Shown one piece after another: positions 16,395-26,056 of a DNA stretch of 64,000 nucleotides (its first letter is position 1; every line of letters begins with the position of its first letter). Made by a program: the position numbers and the translations under genes. Origin of the DNA: Candidatus Saccharibacteria bacterium UBA1944 (GTDB lineage Bacteria; Patescibacteriota; Saccharimonadia; Saccharimonadales; Saccharimonadaceae). The stretch is from positions 13,166 to 77,165 of the forward strand of contig DDEW01000002.1 in the NCBI GenBank assembly GCA_002336935.1. Reading direction: 5' to 3'. The notes under the pieces were generated by a model that saw only the letters and a program-made list of their open reading frames with translations, was not told the DNA's origin and did not search any database.

Positions 16395-17710
16395 GTGCGC
16401 TTTTTCTTTTTGACGCTAGCCTTCTTTTTTGCGGGTGGCTTTTCCTCGTATAACTCTACTTTGGCCCGCTTGTTAATCGCGTGCATTAGGTGGTAGCTAG
16501 CAATTGCAGCGATGGTGCCGAGTGCGATTCCTTCAAAGGTAAAATCCTTACTCGCAACCCAAGTATAGTTGCCGGCTCCCACAATCAGGGCAATCGCTGC
16601 AGGCATCAGGTTTTCGCTCCGATGAAAGTCGACTTTGCTTTCAACCCATATGCGCGCGCCGAGTACAGCAATAAGCCCATAAAGTACCGTTGTCACACCT
16701 CCAAGCACACTCACCGGCATTGTCAAAATGAGCGCACCAAACTTTGGTGATAAACCAAGCAGAATCGCAAACCCGCCCGCTACCGCATATGCAGCAGTCG
16801 AGTAAACGCGCGTTGCTGCCATCACACCAATATTTTCAGCATAGGTTGTGGTGCCTGAACCGCCAAAGAATCCAGCTAGCATGGTTGCTGCACCATCGCC
16901 CATATATCCCTTGCCCAATGATTTATCGAGGTTCTGGCCGGTCATTTCGGCAACCGCTTTAATGTGCCCAGTGTTTTCGGCAATCAACACGAGCACAACT
17001 GGCAGCATAAGCAGCACAACGCTCCAGCTAAACTGGGGACTCGTGAATACCGGCAGTCCAAACCATGCTGCGTCATTGAACGCGGCTACTGCTTTGGCAT
17101 CAAGCCCACCGGTCACAGCGGCGATTGCCCAGCCGACGATGACGCCGAGGAATATTGAGATGCGTCCCGCAAAGCCCTTAAAGAGCACAGAGATGAGCAG
17201 AATGCTCACAACGGTGACGAGTGCATATGCTGGTTGCGTGAAAAAGTTTTTGCCCGCCACACCGGCAAGGTTGAGCCCAATGAGCGCTACAATGGCACCC
17301 GTAAGAACGGGTGGCATGAGCCGGTTAATCCAGTCATGCCCAACTTTGTTGACGAGCAGCCCAATGGCGAATAATAGTGCACCCACCGCTACAATACCGC
17401 CTAGCGCCAGGCCAATGTTTTTACCTGCACCCATCGCTGCAATGACTGGGCTGATGAATGCAAAGCTCGAACCTAAATAGCTCGGAATTTTATTTTTTGT
17501 GACGATTAAAAAAACGAGCGTTCCGACGCCCGAGAAGAAAATCGTTGTTGTTGGGGGGAACCCCGTAAGTAAGGGCACTAAAAAAGTCGCCCCAAACATG
17601 GCGACCACGTGCTGCATTCCTACTCCGATTGTTTGCAACCACGGCAATCTTTCACCTGGTGCAACGACTCCCCCTGCAGGTATTTGCTCCCGCAAGGTCC
17701 ATATCCTCAT
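16391..17710 (-). CDS. NCS2-family nucleobase (uracil-type) permease
   Basis: This is a proton-linked nucleobase importer in the cytoplasmic membrane with about 14 hydrophobic segments. The NCS2 signature is FGGSGTTTYAENIGVMAATR near residue 280, preceded by LIAENTGHIKAVAEMTGQ. The N-terminal VGMQHVVAMFGATFLVPLLTG is typical of UraA/PyrP. The C-terminus is Lys-rich. The start at 17710 (MRIWTLREQ) is supported by GGGAGGG 5 nt upstream. Importing uracil would suit an organism with reduced nucleotide synthesis. The exact substrate, uracil or xanthine, is inferred from resemblance. Confidence 0.88.
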   Translation of the reverse strand: MRIWTLREQIPAGGVVAPGERLPWLQTIGVGMQHVVAMFGATFLVPLLTGFPPTTTIFFSGVGTLVFLIVTKNKIPSYLGSSFAFISPVIAAMGAGKNIGLALGGIVAVGALLFAIGLLVNKVGHDWINRLMPPVLTGAIVALIGLNLAGVAGKNFFTQPAYALVTVVSILLISVLFKGFAGRISIFLGVIVGWAIAAVTGGLDAKAVAAFNDAAWFGLPVFTSPQFSWSVVLLMLPVVLVLIAENTGHIKAVAEMTGQNLDKSLGKGYMGDGAATMLAGFFGGSGTTTYAENIGVMAATRVYSTAAYAVAGGFAILLGLSPKFGALILTMPVSVLGGVTTVLYGLIAVLGARIWVESKVDFHRSENLMPAAIALIVGAGNYTWVASKDFTFEGIALGTIAAIASYHLMHAINKRAKVELYEEKPPAKKKASVKKKKRT

Positions 17711-17826
17711 ACTACCCTCCCTTGTATGAATTAGTGATATCTCACGTAGTCTATCACGTCTATCCCAGCTACGGCAAGTGCCATTTTGCTTGTGCTTTTT
17801 TGCAATAATGAGTACCATAGAATCAT

Positions 17827-19473
17827 ATGGATCTGCAGGGTGAGCTTAGTGCAATTATTGAAGGTGACGTTGATACAAGTGACGCCACGCGGGAGTTCTA
17901 TAGCCACGATGCGAGCCTGTTTGAAATGAAGCCTCAGGCCGTTGCGTTTCCGAAGAGTAGCCAAGACATCCAAGCGCTTGTGCGCTTTGTGAACGAACAT
18001 AAGAAGGACATTCCAAACCTCAGTTTGACCGCTCGCTCGCGTGGTACCGATATGTCAGGCGCTGCCATTAATGACTCGATTATTATGGATACCAGTAAGT
18101 ATATGACGGCAATTCGTGATGTATCAGCAACGTCGGCGACAGCCCAGCCTGGCATGATGTACAAGGACTTTGAGAAAGAAACCCTGGTGCATGGCAGTAT
18201 TTTGCCGAGTTACCCAGCGAGCCGCGAACTATGCGGTATCGGCGGTATCGTAGCCAACAATAGTGGCGGTGAAAAATCGCTTCAGTTTGGCAAGACCGAT
18301 AAGTATGTCACCAATCTCAAAATGGTACTGAGTGACGGCAATGAGTACGAAGTGAAGCCACTTACGCGTGATGAAGTGAATGCAAAGATGGGGCAGGATA
18401 CATTCGAAGGAAATCTTTATCGACGCACCTTTGAGTTGCTGGATCAAAATTATGACGAAATTAAAAAAGCCGCACCAAATGTCACCAAAGATTCAACCGG
18501 CTACCATTTGTGGAACGTGTGGAACCGCGAAACGGGTATATTTGACTTGACCAAGTTGTTTGTTGGCGCCCAAGGCACATTAGGTATTAACACCGAAGCT
18601 ACCTTGGCGCTCGTGCCAAAACCAAAGTACAGTGGTACATTGGTGTGCTATATGCGCAGCATCGATAACCTTGGTGAAGTGATTCCATCGGTACTTGCTG
18701 AAAAGCCGGCAACTTTTGAGTGCTTTGATGACAATACGCTGTGGCTTAGCTTCAAATTTATTTTTGCCTTTATTAAGCGGCTCGGATTTATTACTTGGCT
18801 GATGATGTGCCTACAGCTTATTCCAGATGGTTTGGCACTGCTGCGTGGGGTACCTAAGCTCATTTTACTTATTGAGTTTACCGGTGAAAGTGTCGAAGAA
18901 GTGCAAACGAAGATTCATACCGCCAAGCAAAACTTAAGTAAGTATAACTTTAGCTATATGGAAGAGGACGAAACAGAGGCAAAAAGTCGGAAATTCTGGT
19001 TAATGCGCCGTGAGAGCTTCAACTTGCTCCGCAGTAAGGTAAAGGAAAAGCATACAGCGCCATTCATTGATGATTTAGTGGTTCCGCCAGCGCGTCTGAG
19101 TGAGTTTTTGCCACAGTTGCGTGAAATCATTAAGAAATATAAGCTGCTCGCGACCATTGCAGGACACCTAGGCGACGGCAACTTCCATGTAATTCCTCTT
19201 ATGAAAATTGAAGACCCAGCTGAGCGCGCAAAGTTTGAACCTGCCATGAAAGAAGTGAATACCTTGGTTATCAAGTATGGCGGTAGCGTATCAGGCGAGC
19301 ACAACGACGGGATGATTCGCGGGCCTTGGCTTAAAGAGATGTATAGTCCATCTGTGCTTGGCTATATGAAAGAAATCAAAGAACTGTATGATCCGCTCAA
19401 TATCTTTAACCCACATAAGAAAACCGATGCTACTTGGGAGTACAGTTTCAGGCATATTCGGGAGCATTTCTAG
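17827..19473 (+). CDS. FAD-linked oxidase, D-lactate/glycolate dehydrogenase type
   Basis: The 548-residue flavoprotein oxidises a D-2-hydroxy acid and passes electrons on. The PCMH-type FAD domain shows ARSRGTDMSGAAINDSIIMD and ELCGIGGIVANNSGGEKS near residue 140. The C-terminal substrate domain shows AGHLGDGNFHVIPL and GGSVSGEHNDGMIRG. No iron-sulfur domain is fused. A hydrophobic internal segment (LSFKFIFAFIKRLGFITWLMMC) may touch the membrane. The substrate cannot be fixed from sequence. TACCAT 8 nt before the ATG may be its -10 box. It is followed after 3 nt by a small membrane gene. Confidence 0.87.
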   Translation: MDLQGELSAIIEGDVDTSDATREFYSHDASLFEMKPQAVAFPKSSQDIQALVRFVNEHKKDIPNLSLTARSRGTDMSGAAINDSIIMDTSKYMTAIRDVSATSATAQPGMMYKDFEKETLVHGSILPSYPASRELCGIGGIVANNSGGEKSLQFGKTDKYVTNLKMVLSDGNEYEVKPLTRDEVNAKMGQDTFEGNLYRRTFELLDQNYDEIKKAAPNVTKDSTGYHLWNVWNRETGIFDLTKLFVGAQGTLGINTEATLALVPKPKYSGTLVCYMRSIDNLGEVIPSVLAEKPATFECFDDNTLWLSFKFIFAFIKRLGFITWLMMCLQLIPDGLALLRGVPKLILLIEFTGESVEEVQTKIHTAKQNLSKYNFSYMEEDETEAKSRKFWLMRRESFNLLRSKVKEKHTAPFIDDLVVPPARLSEFLPQLREIIKKYKLLATIAGHLGDGNFHVIPLMKIEDPAERAKFEPAMKEVNTLVIKYGGSVSGEHNDGMIRGPWLKEMYSPSVLGYMKEIKELYDPLNIFNPHKKTDATWEYSFRHIREHF

Positions 19474-19476
19474 AGT

Positions 19477-19737
19477 ATGTTCATAGTGAAGAAGAAAAGA
19501 ATAGTCATTGGAGCGCTGCTTGTAACAACTATTCTTGCTGGCGTAGTAGTGGCGGTATGGTCGCTTAGTCGCGTAAGTGGTGACGCTGAAAAATACCAGA
19601 CACTTAAGCGGCAATGTATCGAAAAATATAATCAAGATGTTGAAAAGGGTGTTCGTTTTATACAGTATCCCTGTTCTGACGACATAATCAAGTCGGAATT
19701 TCAGACACGTTACGGCCATCCATACCGCGAAGGATAG
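19477..19737 (+). CDS. Small single-pass membrane or secreted protein
   Basis: No family is recognised. The 86 residues comprise a basic start (MFIVKKKRIV), one hydrophobic helix (IGALLVTTILAGVVVAVWSL) and an extracytoplasmic part of about 55 residues with two cysteines (QCIEKY and YPCSDD) that could form a disulfide. The ATG follows the FAD-oxidase stop by 3 nt, so the two genes are probably cotranscribed. The dnaJ CIRCE region begins just downstream. Confidence 0.6.
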   Translation: MFIVKKKRIVIGALLVTTILAGVVVAVWSLSRVSGDAEKYQTLKRQCIEKYNQDVEKGVRFIQYPCSDDIIKSEFQTRYGHPYREG

Positions 19738-19756
19738 TGGGTTACAAACGCTGCCA

Positions 19757-19783
19757 CTAGCACTCTTGCATATTGAGTGCTAG
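19757..19783 (+). promoter_or_regulatory. CIRCE operator of dnaJ
   Basis: CTAGCACTC-N9-GAGTGCTAG is a perfect 9-bp inverted repeat, differing from the consensus only at the outermost pair. It covers the -35 region. Confidence 0.94.
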
Positions 19784-19794
19784 TTGTCTATACT
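19766..19794 (+). promoter_or_regulatory. dnaJ promoter
   Basis: TTGCAT (19766-19771), a 17-nt spacer and TATACT (19789-19794). The expected start is only about 4-5 nt before the ATG at 19805. Confidence 0.75.
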
Positions 19795-19804
19795 GGTAAC
19801 AGAT

Positions 19805-20911
19805 ATGACCAAACGCGATTACTATGAAATCCTTGGCGTTACCAAAACTGCCAGCGATGATGAAATAAAGAAGGCCTTTCGTAAGCTTGCCGTCAAATAC
19901 CATCCAGATAAAGAGGGGGGTGATGAGACGAAGTTCAAAGAAGCGAATGAGGCGTATGAAGTGCTCAAAGACAAGCAAAAACGCCAGCGCTATGACCAGT
20001 TTGGTCATGCTGGAGTTGGTGGGGCTAGTGGCGCTGGCGCTGGAGGTAATCCGTTTGAAGGCTTCAACTTTAACGGCCAAGATATTCATTTTGATTTTGG
20101 TGGTGGCGGTGGTTTCGGTGATATATTTAGCCAGTTCTTTGGGGGTGGCCCTCAGCAGACGTACGGTCCAACTCGTGGGCGAGATGTTGAAACGAGTATA
20201 ACACTGAGCTTTGAGGATGCAGTATTTGGTAGAGAAGTGGACTTGTCGCTTAATCTTGACGACGAGTGCACACACTGTAAGGGCACGACAGTTGAACCCG
20301 GCTACAGTACAAAGACTTGTGAAACATGTAAGGGTGCTGGTCAGCAAGTTCGATTGATGAACACGATGTTTGGGCAAATTCAGCAAGCGGTGACCTGTGA
20401 AACATGCCGGGGCAAAGGAAAGATTCCTGAGAAGCTTTGTACGCGATGCAACGGTAAGGGCACGGAGCGACGCCAACAAACGATAACAGTGAAAATTCCT
20501 GCCGGCATCGATGATGGCGCGACGATTCGCTTGCGCGAGCGCGGTGAGGCAATTGGGGGTGGCGCGAAGGGCGATTTGTATGTGCATATCAAAGTCAAAG
20601 CGCACAAAAAGTTTACCCGTGAAGGCGATTTATTGCTGAGCGAGGAGCATATCGACATGGTGCAGGCGGCTCTTGGCACGGAGATCGATGTCGAAACAGT
20701 AGACGGCATCATTACCATGAAGATTCCAGCTGGCACGCAGAGCGGTACCGATTTTAAGCTGAGCGGGCACGGAGTGCCGCATCTACGCAGCGAAACGCGC
20801 GGTGCGCACATTGTAAGTGTGGTTGTCGATACTCCAACGAAGCTTAGCAAAAAGCAACGCGAATTACTTGAGCAGTTCAGCAGCAGCAAAAAGCACGGTT
20901 TATTCTCGTAG
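19805..20911 (+). CDS. dnaJ: Chaperone protein DnaJ (Hsp40)
   Basis: DnaJ delivers substrates to DnaK and stimulates its ATPase. The J domain (residues 1-68) has HPD at 33-35. A Gly/Phe-rich linker follows ([15 protein letters not shown] and onward). Four zinc-binding CxxCxGxG-type repeats follow: [24 protein letters not shown] and CTRCNGKG, the first lacking its final Gly. The two C-terminal beta domains are complete. The 368-residue length is normal. The promoter overlaps a CIRCE, so it is part of the HrcA regulon although separate from grpE-dnaK. Confidence 0.97.
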   Translation: MTKRDYYEILGVTKTASDDEIKKAFRKLAVKYHPDKEGGDETKFKEANEAYEVLKDKQKRQRYDQFGHAGVGGASGAGAGGNPFEGFNFNGQDIHFDFGGGGGFGDIFSQFFGGGPQQTYGPTRGRDVETSITLSFEDAVFGREVDLSLNLDDECTHCKGTTVEPGYSTKTCETCKGAGQQVRLMNTMFGQIQQAVTCETCRGKGKIPEKLCTRCNGKGTERRQQTITVKIPAGIDDGATIRLRERGEAIGGGAKGDLYVHIKVKAHKKFTREGDLLLSEEHIDMVQAALGTEIDVETVDGIITMKIPAGTQSGTDFKLSGHGVPHLRSETRGAHIVSVVVDTPTKLSKKQRELLEQFSSSKKHGLFS

Positions 20912-20975
20912 CGATTACTGCACGGGGTGGTATACTAAAACCATAATGGTTTTAGCTAAGGGGTAGCAAACAAAC

Positions 20976-23900
20976 ATGACGTTCTTATTGTTTATCGCAG
21001 TAGTCGTGCTCGCCATAGTGCTTGGCACTCAGAGCAGCAATGCAAAGAAAAAAGTAGACTATTATAGTATGTCGTATCGGCAAGGCTACTGGGATGGGGT
21101 GCGCGCAAGTGAGCAAAAACAAGTATCGTCGAACGACGCATTGCAGCAGCCAGCACCTGAGCAGGCGGTAGTAACAGATGAACTTCCTCAAACCGCTAAT
21201 ACAGTAGAGTATACCGATGTCCCACTTGTGCAAGATGCTGATGGCTATATGACGGCACTTGAACAGACGACCCCTGCAGCGAGCTACGCTGCGCAGCCAG
21301 TTCTTTCACATGAATCAGCAGAAGAGCGTCACGAGCGTAACCGTAGTCATACAGTGAATATCGCACTGTATGTTGCCAGCCTTTTGCTGGTTTCGGGTAT
21401 TATACTACTAGCTCAAACGATTGGACTTCCGAGTGAAGTCAAATTTGCTATTGTGTGGCTGCTCGTACTTACCTTTTATATTGCTGGGTTTGTGATTCAC
21501 GCACATGTGCCAATCCTTAAGCCTGCTGCCGTTGCCTTCATTGGTACCGCACTCGCAGCAGTGCCAGTGGCAGGCATCACTATGTATTACCTCATCACGC
21601 GTGACGCTGCACTATGTTGGCTTGTGACCTCACTCATTGCTACGGGCATGTACGTGTACGCCACGGTAACAATGAAAAGCCAGCTACTCGCGTACGTTTC
21701 CATTCTCTCCCTCTTCATTTTTTCGTGTACACTCCCCGCCGTCGCTCATGCGCAAATTATGTGGTACTACGTCGTCATGATTCTCTTCGGATCGCTCCTA
21801 ACGATGTTGGCCCACTATAGGTATGCATGGATCCCTGCCACCTTTGCCGCGCCGGTGACCCAGGCGAGCCCTGTTGCAGTGCCACTAGCACTCATTGGTT
21901 CGGTATTTTCCTTTGCATTTATGACACCCTGGGAATACGCTGCGGTGTTTGGCGCAGCAATGGTGTACTATGCGGCCCAGGCGATGGTGTCGGTAATCTC
22001 ATCGTTGCGAGCGACCTACTGGATCGTGGCGCGTTGCTTGTTCATGGTAGTGGTTGTTATGGTGGCGGCAGCGCTTACCGACAAGTCGTGGGTTATGATG
22101 AGCTATGCCTTAGCCGCTGCAGGTGCGGTGAATATGGCTGTTTCGACCAGCCTGCTTCAACCACATCAACGTATGGGTGGTGTGCAGCACGAGGTCATGT
22201 TTTGGGTAGGCTACGCAGCCGCACTTGTTGCTTCGGTTATGGTGGCCAATGTTAGTGAACCAGGTAATGCCTTTATTATGGCGGTAGAGCACGTCGCGAT
22301 TGTCGTGGCTGCGCTGTATGCATTATTGCGACTTCGTCGAGCAGAGTTTGGTTGGCCGGTTTTGCTGAGCATGACGGTACTGCCGCTTGTTGCTGGGTAT
22401 CACCTCGCCAGCCCACCAGTCGAGACAAAATGGATGTTTGTATTGTTCATGGCGTATAGCCTAGCGGCGCTCGGACTACGCTGGGTAAGGCCGGGCAGGG
22501 CGCTTGAAGCATCCCTGCTCTACACATTTGTGGGACTGTGGTTCATGATTACGGGCACGATGACCTTTACGCTTGGTACCATTTGGGCGATTGCGTGGTG
22601 GCTTGCAGTGGCGATTGTTAGCTACTTTGTCGTATGGCGTGAGCGCGTGGACGGCATGATGATACTTGGGAATAATGCGCTGCTGGTAGCGCTTGCGGTG
22701 GCCGGTAGCTATTATAAATGGACTGATGATACAACCGTTACAGTTATCGCTTGGGTGAACGCTGCTGGTTCCTTGACACTGACTGAGTATTTGCGAACGA
22801 AAGGCGAGCGGGGCATGCTACTGGCGACTATTGTGCAAATGAGCACTGTTGCAGCTGCGGGTGTACTTGGCGCATTGACGCTCCTGTTGATTGGTGATGA
22901 GGCGATGCGAGCGGCTACATGGATGACGCTTGTGGGCGCACTGTATTATACGGCATGGCGACAGCGCAGCACTACTGCATTGGTATTTGCAAATATCGCC
23001 GTCGTCGTCGAACTGCTTCTCATTGCCGCAATGCTCCACCTATCATGGCTTGCAACCATGGCGTTGGTTGTTTGGCTTCCATTAGTTGGATTTGTTGGTG
23101 TGGCTGAGTTTATGCGATCTTCAAACTACCGTTCTTCACTGATCCAGACTATGTGGTCCTCTGGGGTTGCAAGCGCCTTGCTTTTTGGACTGCTCGCACT
23201 ACTCGCAGGTATTGGCTCTCATGAGCATGATGCAATGTGGCGTACGGTTGCGTGGTTCGGTGCGGTGAGCGCCCTGTATTATTCGGCGTATCGTGCGGTG
23301 AGTGTATCGCTGCTCTACGCGGCGAACGTGAGCATTGTGATACTAGTTGGTTTACTTGGCAATTGGGCCGGTCTTTCGGCCTACCAGATTAGCGCGTGTA
23401 TGGCGTGGTTTGGGCTCGTTGGTTTTTATGGTGCCGCGTGGTTCTACAAGCAGAACCGAGGCGGGGGAAGAGTATGGTCTGCTTTCTATCTTTCGGCTAT
23501 TGCAACAACCGTGATTACTGGATTGTTTGCCTTGCTATCGGACAGCACTACCGATGTGCTTGCCGCTGGGACCGCACTGCTCGGTATTGGGGCAATACTC
23601 GCCAAGGATGGCTTTGAAAGTCAGCGACTATGGATGGTCGATAGCGGTGCCATTATTGCAATGATTGGCTTCCAGCGAATGATTGGCAGCTATTTTCCCG
23701 ATGCTCACAGCTTGCTCTATACACACCTTTGGGCATTTTTGGCCTTTGCAATCGCATATCTTTACCGCACGCGTGGACAGCGTGGACAAGCACGCGGCAG
23801 GTTAGTTGTCGGTTTAGCCGCCTTAAGTTTTCCGACACTCGGTACGGCGCTTTCCGAAGGTGGCGGGGCGCAGGTACTCTTCTTAGTTGAGCATGTTTTG

Positions 23901-24101
23901 CTAGTTATTGCTGGACTGGTATACGCTTACCGGGTGGCTACTTGGTGGGGCGCAGCGGGGGTAACGATGGCAGTTCTGTATATGCTCAAAGGCTACACCT
24001 CGCTCCTCACCATTGCGATTGGTCTTGTCGTGATTGGGGCAGTTGTCTACGTGATTATTCACGCCGACAAGAAGAACCGCCCACAGCCGCCTACTGTATA
24101 A
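20976..24101 (+). CDS. Very large polytopic membrane protein, unknown function
   Basis: No family is recognised with confidence. The 1041 residues start with a membrane helix (FLLFIAVVVLAIVLG) and a soluble segment of about 100 residues rich in Gln, Glu and Ala, including YYSMSYRQGYWDGVRASEQ. About 25-30 closely packed hydrophobic helices follow, with very short loops, and a basic C-terminus (ADKKNRPQPPTV). The architecture recalls DUF2339/DUF2157-like membrane proteins. TATACT and a TAAAACCATAATGGTTTTA inverted repeat lie upstream in the leader. Function is unknown; it may be a transporter or an envelope scaffold. Confidence 0.75.
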   Translation: MTFLLFIAVVVLAIVLGTQSSNAKKKVDYYSMSYRQGYWDGVRASEQKQVSSNDALQQPAPEQAVVTDELPQTANTVEYTDVPLVQDADGYMTALEQTTPAASYAAQPVLSHESAEERHERNRSHTVNIALYVASLLLVSGIILLAQTIGLPSEVKFAIVWLLVLTFYIAGFVIHAHVPILKPAAVAFIGTALAAVPVAGITMYYLITRDAALCWLVTSLIATGMYVYATVTMKSQLLAYVSILSLFIFSCTLPAVAHAQIMWYYVVMILFGSLLTMLAHYRYAWIPATFAAPVTQASPVAVPLALIGSVFSFAFMTPWEYAAVFGAAMVYYAAQAMVSVISSLRATYWIVARCLFMVVVVMVAAALTDKSWVMMSYALAAAGAVNMAVSTSLLQPHQRMGGVQHEVMFWVGYAAALVASVMVANVSEPGNAFIMAVEHVAIVVAALYALLRLRRAEFGWPVLLSMTVLPLVAGYHLASPPVETKWMFVLFMAYSLAALGLRWVRPGRALEASLLYTFVGLWFMITGTMTFTLGTIWAIAWWLAVAIVSYFVVWRERVDGMMILGNNALLVALAVAGSYYKWTDDTTVTVIAWVNAAGSLTLTEYLRTKGERGMLLATIVQMSTVAAAGVLGALTLLLIGDEAMRAATWMTLVGALYYTAWRQRSTTALVFANIAVVVELLLIAAMLHLSWLATMALVVWLPLVGFVGVAEFMRSSNYRSSLIQTMWSSGVASALLFGLLALLAGIGSHEHDAMWRTVAWFGAVSALYYSAYRAVSVSLLYAANVSIVILVGLLGNWAGLSAYQISACMAWFGLVGFYGAAWFYKQNRGGGRVWSAFYLSAIATTVITGLFALLSDSTTDVLAAGTALLGIGAILAKDGFESQRLWMVDSGAIIAMIGFQRMIGSYFPDAHSLLYTHLWAFLAFAIAYLYRTRGQRGQARGRLVVGLAALSFPTLGTALSEGGGAQVLFLVEHVLLVIAGLVYAYRVATWWGAAGVTMAVLYMLKGYTSLLTIAIGLVVIGAVVYVIIHADKKNRPQPPTV

Positions 24102-24129
24102 CTATATTGACTTTCTATCCAGTTTATGC

Positions 24130-24135
24130 TAATAT
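24130..24135 (+). promoter_or_regulatory. Possible -10 box TAATAT of the DUF1704 gene
   Basis: The box ends 9 nt before the ATG at 24145. It is the only promoter-like motif before the amidoligase cluster. Confidence 0.4.
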
Positions 24136-24144
24136 TAAGCTGGT

Positions 24145-25464
24145 ATGACTGCCAAAATAAACACTGCTTCTGAATCGCTCATCACCTTGCGTCCTGATAT
24201 TATTGGCGCGATGGTGCCGCGTAATGCTAAAGAGCAACGCGAATTATTCTTGGCAGGTGCGGTCCGTAACCCACGTCACAGCTACGACAAACTTGCATAC
24301 GACTACGCCGCACCGATGAAAACAATCCTCGAGACGGGCGAGCAGGTCACCGAGGAAATCGGTCCCGAGTCGAAGCACCGTGCTATTTATGATGAAACTG
24401 TCGAAACCTACATCGACACGAACGAGCTAATGTACTTTATGAATGAGTACAATCAGACAGCCGACTCTGCAAAGAAGCAGCAATACCGTGACGAGATTAT
24501 GAAGTTGAACGTCGAGTTGCACGGCGCGCCTGTAGAGCGCGAGTACCATCATGTACTGGCGAGTTTTTTGGACAAGATTGACACCAAAAGTCTTACGGGT
24601 AGAGCACTTGCTATTTATCAAGAGCTGCTCGGTGCAATGCCAATTGCCGATACGCTTGAAGACCCGGGCGGCTACGAGCCTAAGCCTGAAACGATGGCGT
24701 GGATGCAGCAGATGGTAGAATCGCTCTATGGCGGTATGTTGGCACACGTTGAGGATGGTCGCATTTATACTGCCGAGCAGCTTCGCCATGTATTCGAACA
24801 GGTAATTCGCAGTGAGTTCGAGGAGGTTGCCGTCGATTGGCAGGTGGTGATTGAACCTGCAAAGTCAATCGTAGTGAAAGCTCGGGATAAAAAAATCGTG
24901 ATTCCTGAAGACCGAGCCGACGTAACGAGCGAACAAGCAAAAGACTTGGTAGTGCATGAAATTGGAGTACATATGCTTCGTGCTATATATGGCTACGATT
25001 CCGATGTTGCGCCGCTGGCTGTTGGGCTGACCGGTGCGGGCGACTCCGAAGAAGGTTTGGCGATGGCAACTCAGCAAGCACGGACGGGTGCCTATGTGGA
25101 GGCTGGCCACGGTCTTTACTTGGTAGCGAGTCTGGCCTACTTTGAGCAAACTGATTTCCGCGATACCTTTGAACTCGTGTGGCGCATCGGTGCCTTAGCC
25201 GGTAGCAAAGACGGCACGCTTTCCGAGGAACAAATTGAGAAGGCGCGTAGCACTGCTTACAATCAGTGTATGCGCATATTTCGTGGTACTGATGACATTC
25301 CGTGGTTCAAGGACTTGCAGTACTACAACGGCACCGCGAATGTATGGAAGCAGCTAGATGCCATCTGTGGTGATGACTTTCAATACCAGCTGATGTTGAT
25401 GGGAAAAATCGACGTGACGAACCCTGTACATCGGCGTACCGTTCTTGAGTCGCATTCTTCATAA
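24145..25464 (+). CDS. DUF1704/QEGLA-type (MATCAP-like) metallopeptidase
   Basis: The 439-residue protein carries the zinc-peptidase motif HEIGVH at residues 271-276 and a downstream SEEGLA (E302, E303), the hallmark of the DUF1704 family that includes the eukaryotic tubulin tyrosine carboxypeptidase MATCAP. Expected activity is removal of C-terminal or appended residues from a peptide or protein. It is soluble with no signal peptide. It heads a cluster with GNAT, two ATP-grasp ligases and a retropepsin-like protease, a grouping previously linked to peptide-tag synthesis and removal. The substrate is unknown. Confidence 0.82.
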   Translation: MTAKINTASESLITLRPDIIGAMVPRNAKEQRELFLAGAVRNPRHSYDKLAYDYAAPMKTILETGEQVTEEIGPESKHRAIYDETVETYIDTNELMYFMNEYNQTADSAKKQQYRDEIMKLNVELHGAPVEREYHHVLASFLDKIDTKSLTGRALAIYQELLGAMPIADTLEDPGGYEPKPETMAWMQQMVESLYGGMLAHVEDGRIYTAEQLRHVFEQVIRSEFEEVAVDWQVVIEPAKSIVVKARDKKIVIPEDRADVTSEQAKDLVVHEIGVHMLRAIYGYDSDVAPLAVGLTGAGDSEEGLAMATQQARTGAYVEAGHGLYLVASLAYFEQTDFRDTFELVWRIGALAGSKDGTLSEEQIEKARSTAYNQCMRIFRGTDDIPWFKDLQYYNGTANVWKQLDAICGDDFQYQLMLMGKIDVTNPVHRRTVLESHSS

Positions 25465-25470
25465 ACCGTG

Positions 25471-25476
25471 TATACT
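25471..25476 (+). promoter_or_regulatory. -10 box TATACT of the GNAT gene
   Basis: The box ends 6 nt before the ATG at 25483. The gap TATGGG/GC carries no ribosome-binding site. Confidence 0.6.
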
Positions 25477-25482
25477 ATGGGC

Positions 25483-25989
25483 ATGAAACTGCGCTTTGCC
25501 ACACCCAACGATATACCAACATTGTTTGCGATGTCCTGCCGGATTCATCGTTTGGAGCCCTATACGTCATTGATACCCGCCCATGAACGTGAGCGGTTTT
25601 TGCGTGCCTACGCGCCTGGCTCAAAACTCGAAAAAAAGTTCACCGATAAACTAGCAAGGTTCATCGCAACACCCGAGCATTGGGTGTATATTGCGGAAGT
25701 CGACGGCGAGATTGCCGGCTATCGACTGGCCGAGCGACAAGGCACCGATATTTATATGCACGGCCTGTTCGTAGACCCTGATTACCAGGGCAGAGGAATC
25801 GGCCGAGCGCTCTTTACCGAGCCACTATTGGCAGCAAAAGTGGGCGACACCATTCACTTGACGGTACTGAAAGGTAACGATCGGGCTCGTCAATTGTACG
25901 AGAGTGAAGGCTTTGTTGTAGTGAACGAAAACCCCAAAACATTCTACGGTGCCATGCAGGAAGACATGGTAAAAACCATTCCGGTTTAG
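25483..25989 (+). CDS. GNAT-family N-acetyltransferase
   Basis: The enzyme transfers an acyl group from acyl-CoA to an amine. Motif A is clear (MHGLFVDPDYQGRGIGRALF), followed by the C-terminal IHLTVLKGNDRARQLYESEGF, typical of RimI-like acetyltransferases. It has 168 residues and is cytosolic. The start at 25483 (MKLRFATPND) replaces an earlier in-frame GTG because the promoter overlaps the first five codons. It lies between the DUF1704 peptidase and an ATP-grasp ligase, and may acylate or cap the product of that pathway. Confidence 0.9.
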   Translation: MKLRFATPNDIPTLFAMSCRIHRLEPYTSLIPAHERERFLRAYAPGSKLEKKFTDKLARFIATPEHWVYIAEVDGEIAGYRLAERQGTDIYMHGLFVDPDYQGRGIGRALFTEPLLAAKVGDTIHLTVLKGNDRARQLYESEGFVVVNENPKTFYGAMQEDMVKTIPV

Positions 25990-26056
25990 ATTGACAAAAA
26001 TATATAAAACTGATAAAATATGGACTAATAACACGTAGCCCAGAAAAACACACGCA

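Noticed and set aside
20936..20954. TAAAACCATAATGGTTTTA as a terminator of dnaJ
   Set aside because: It lies downstream of a TATACT promoter box for the next gene, and the stem is short and A/T-rich. It may be an operator-like palindrome, but there is no further evidence.
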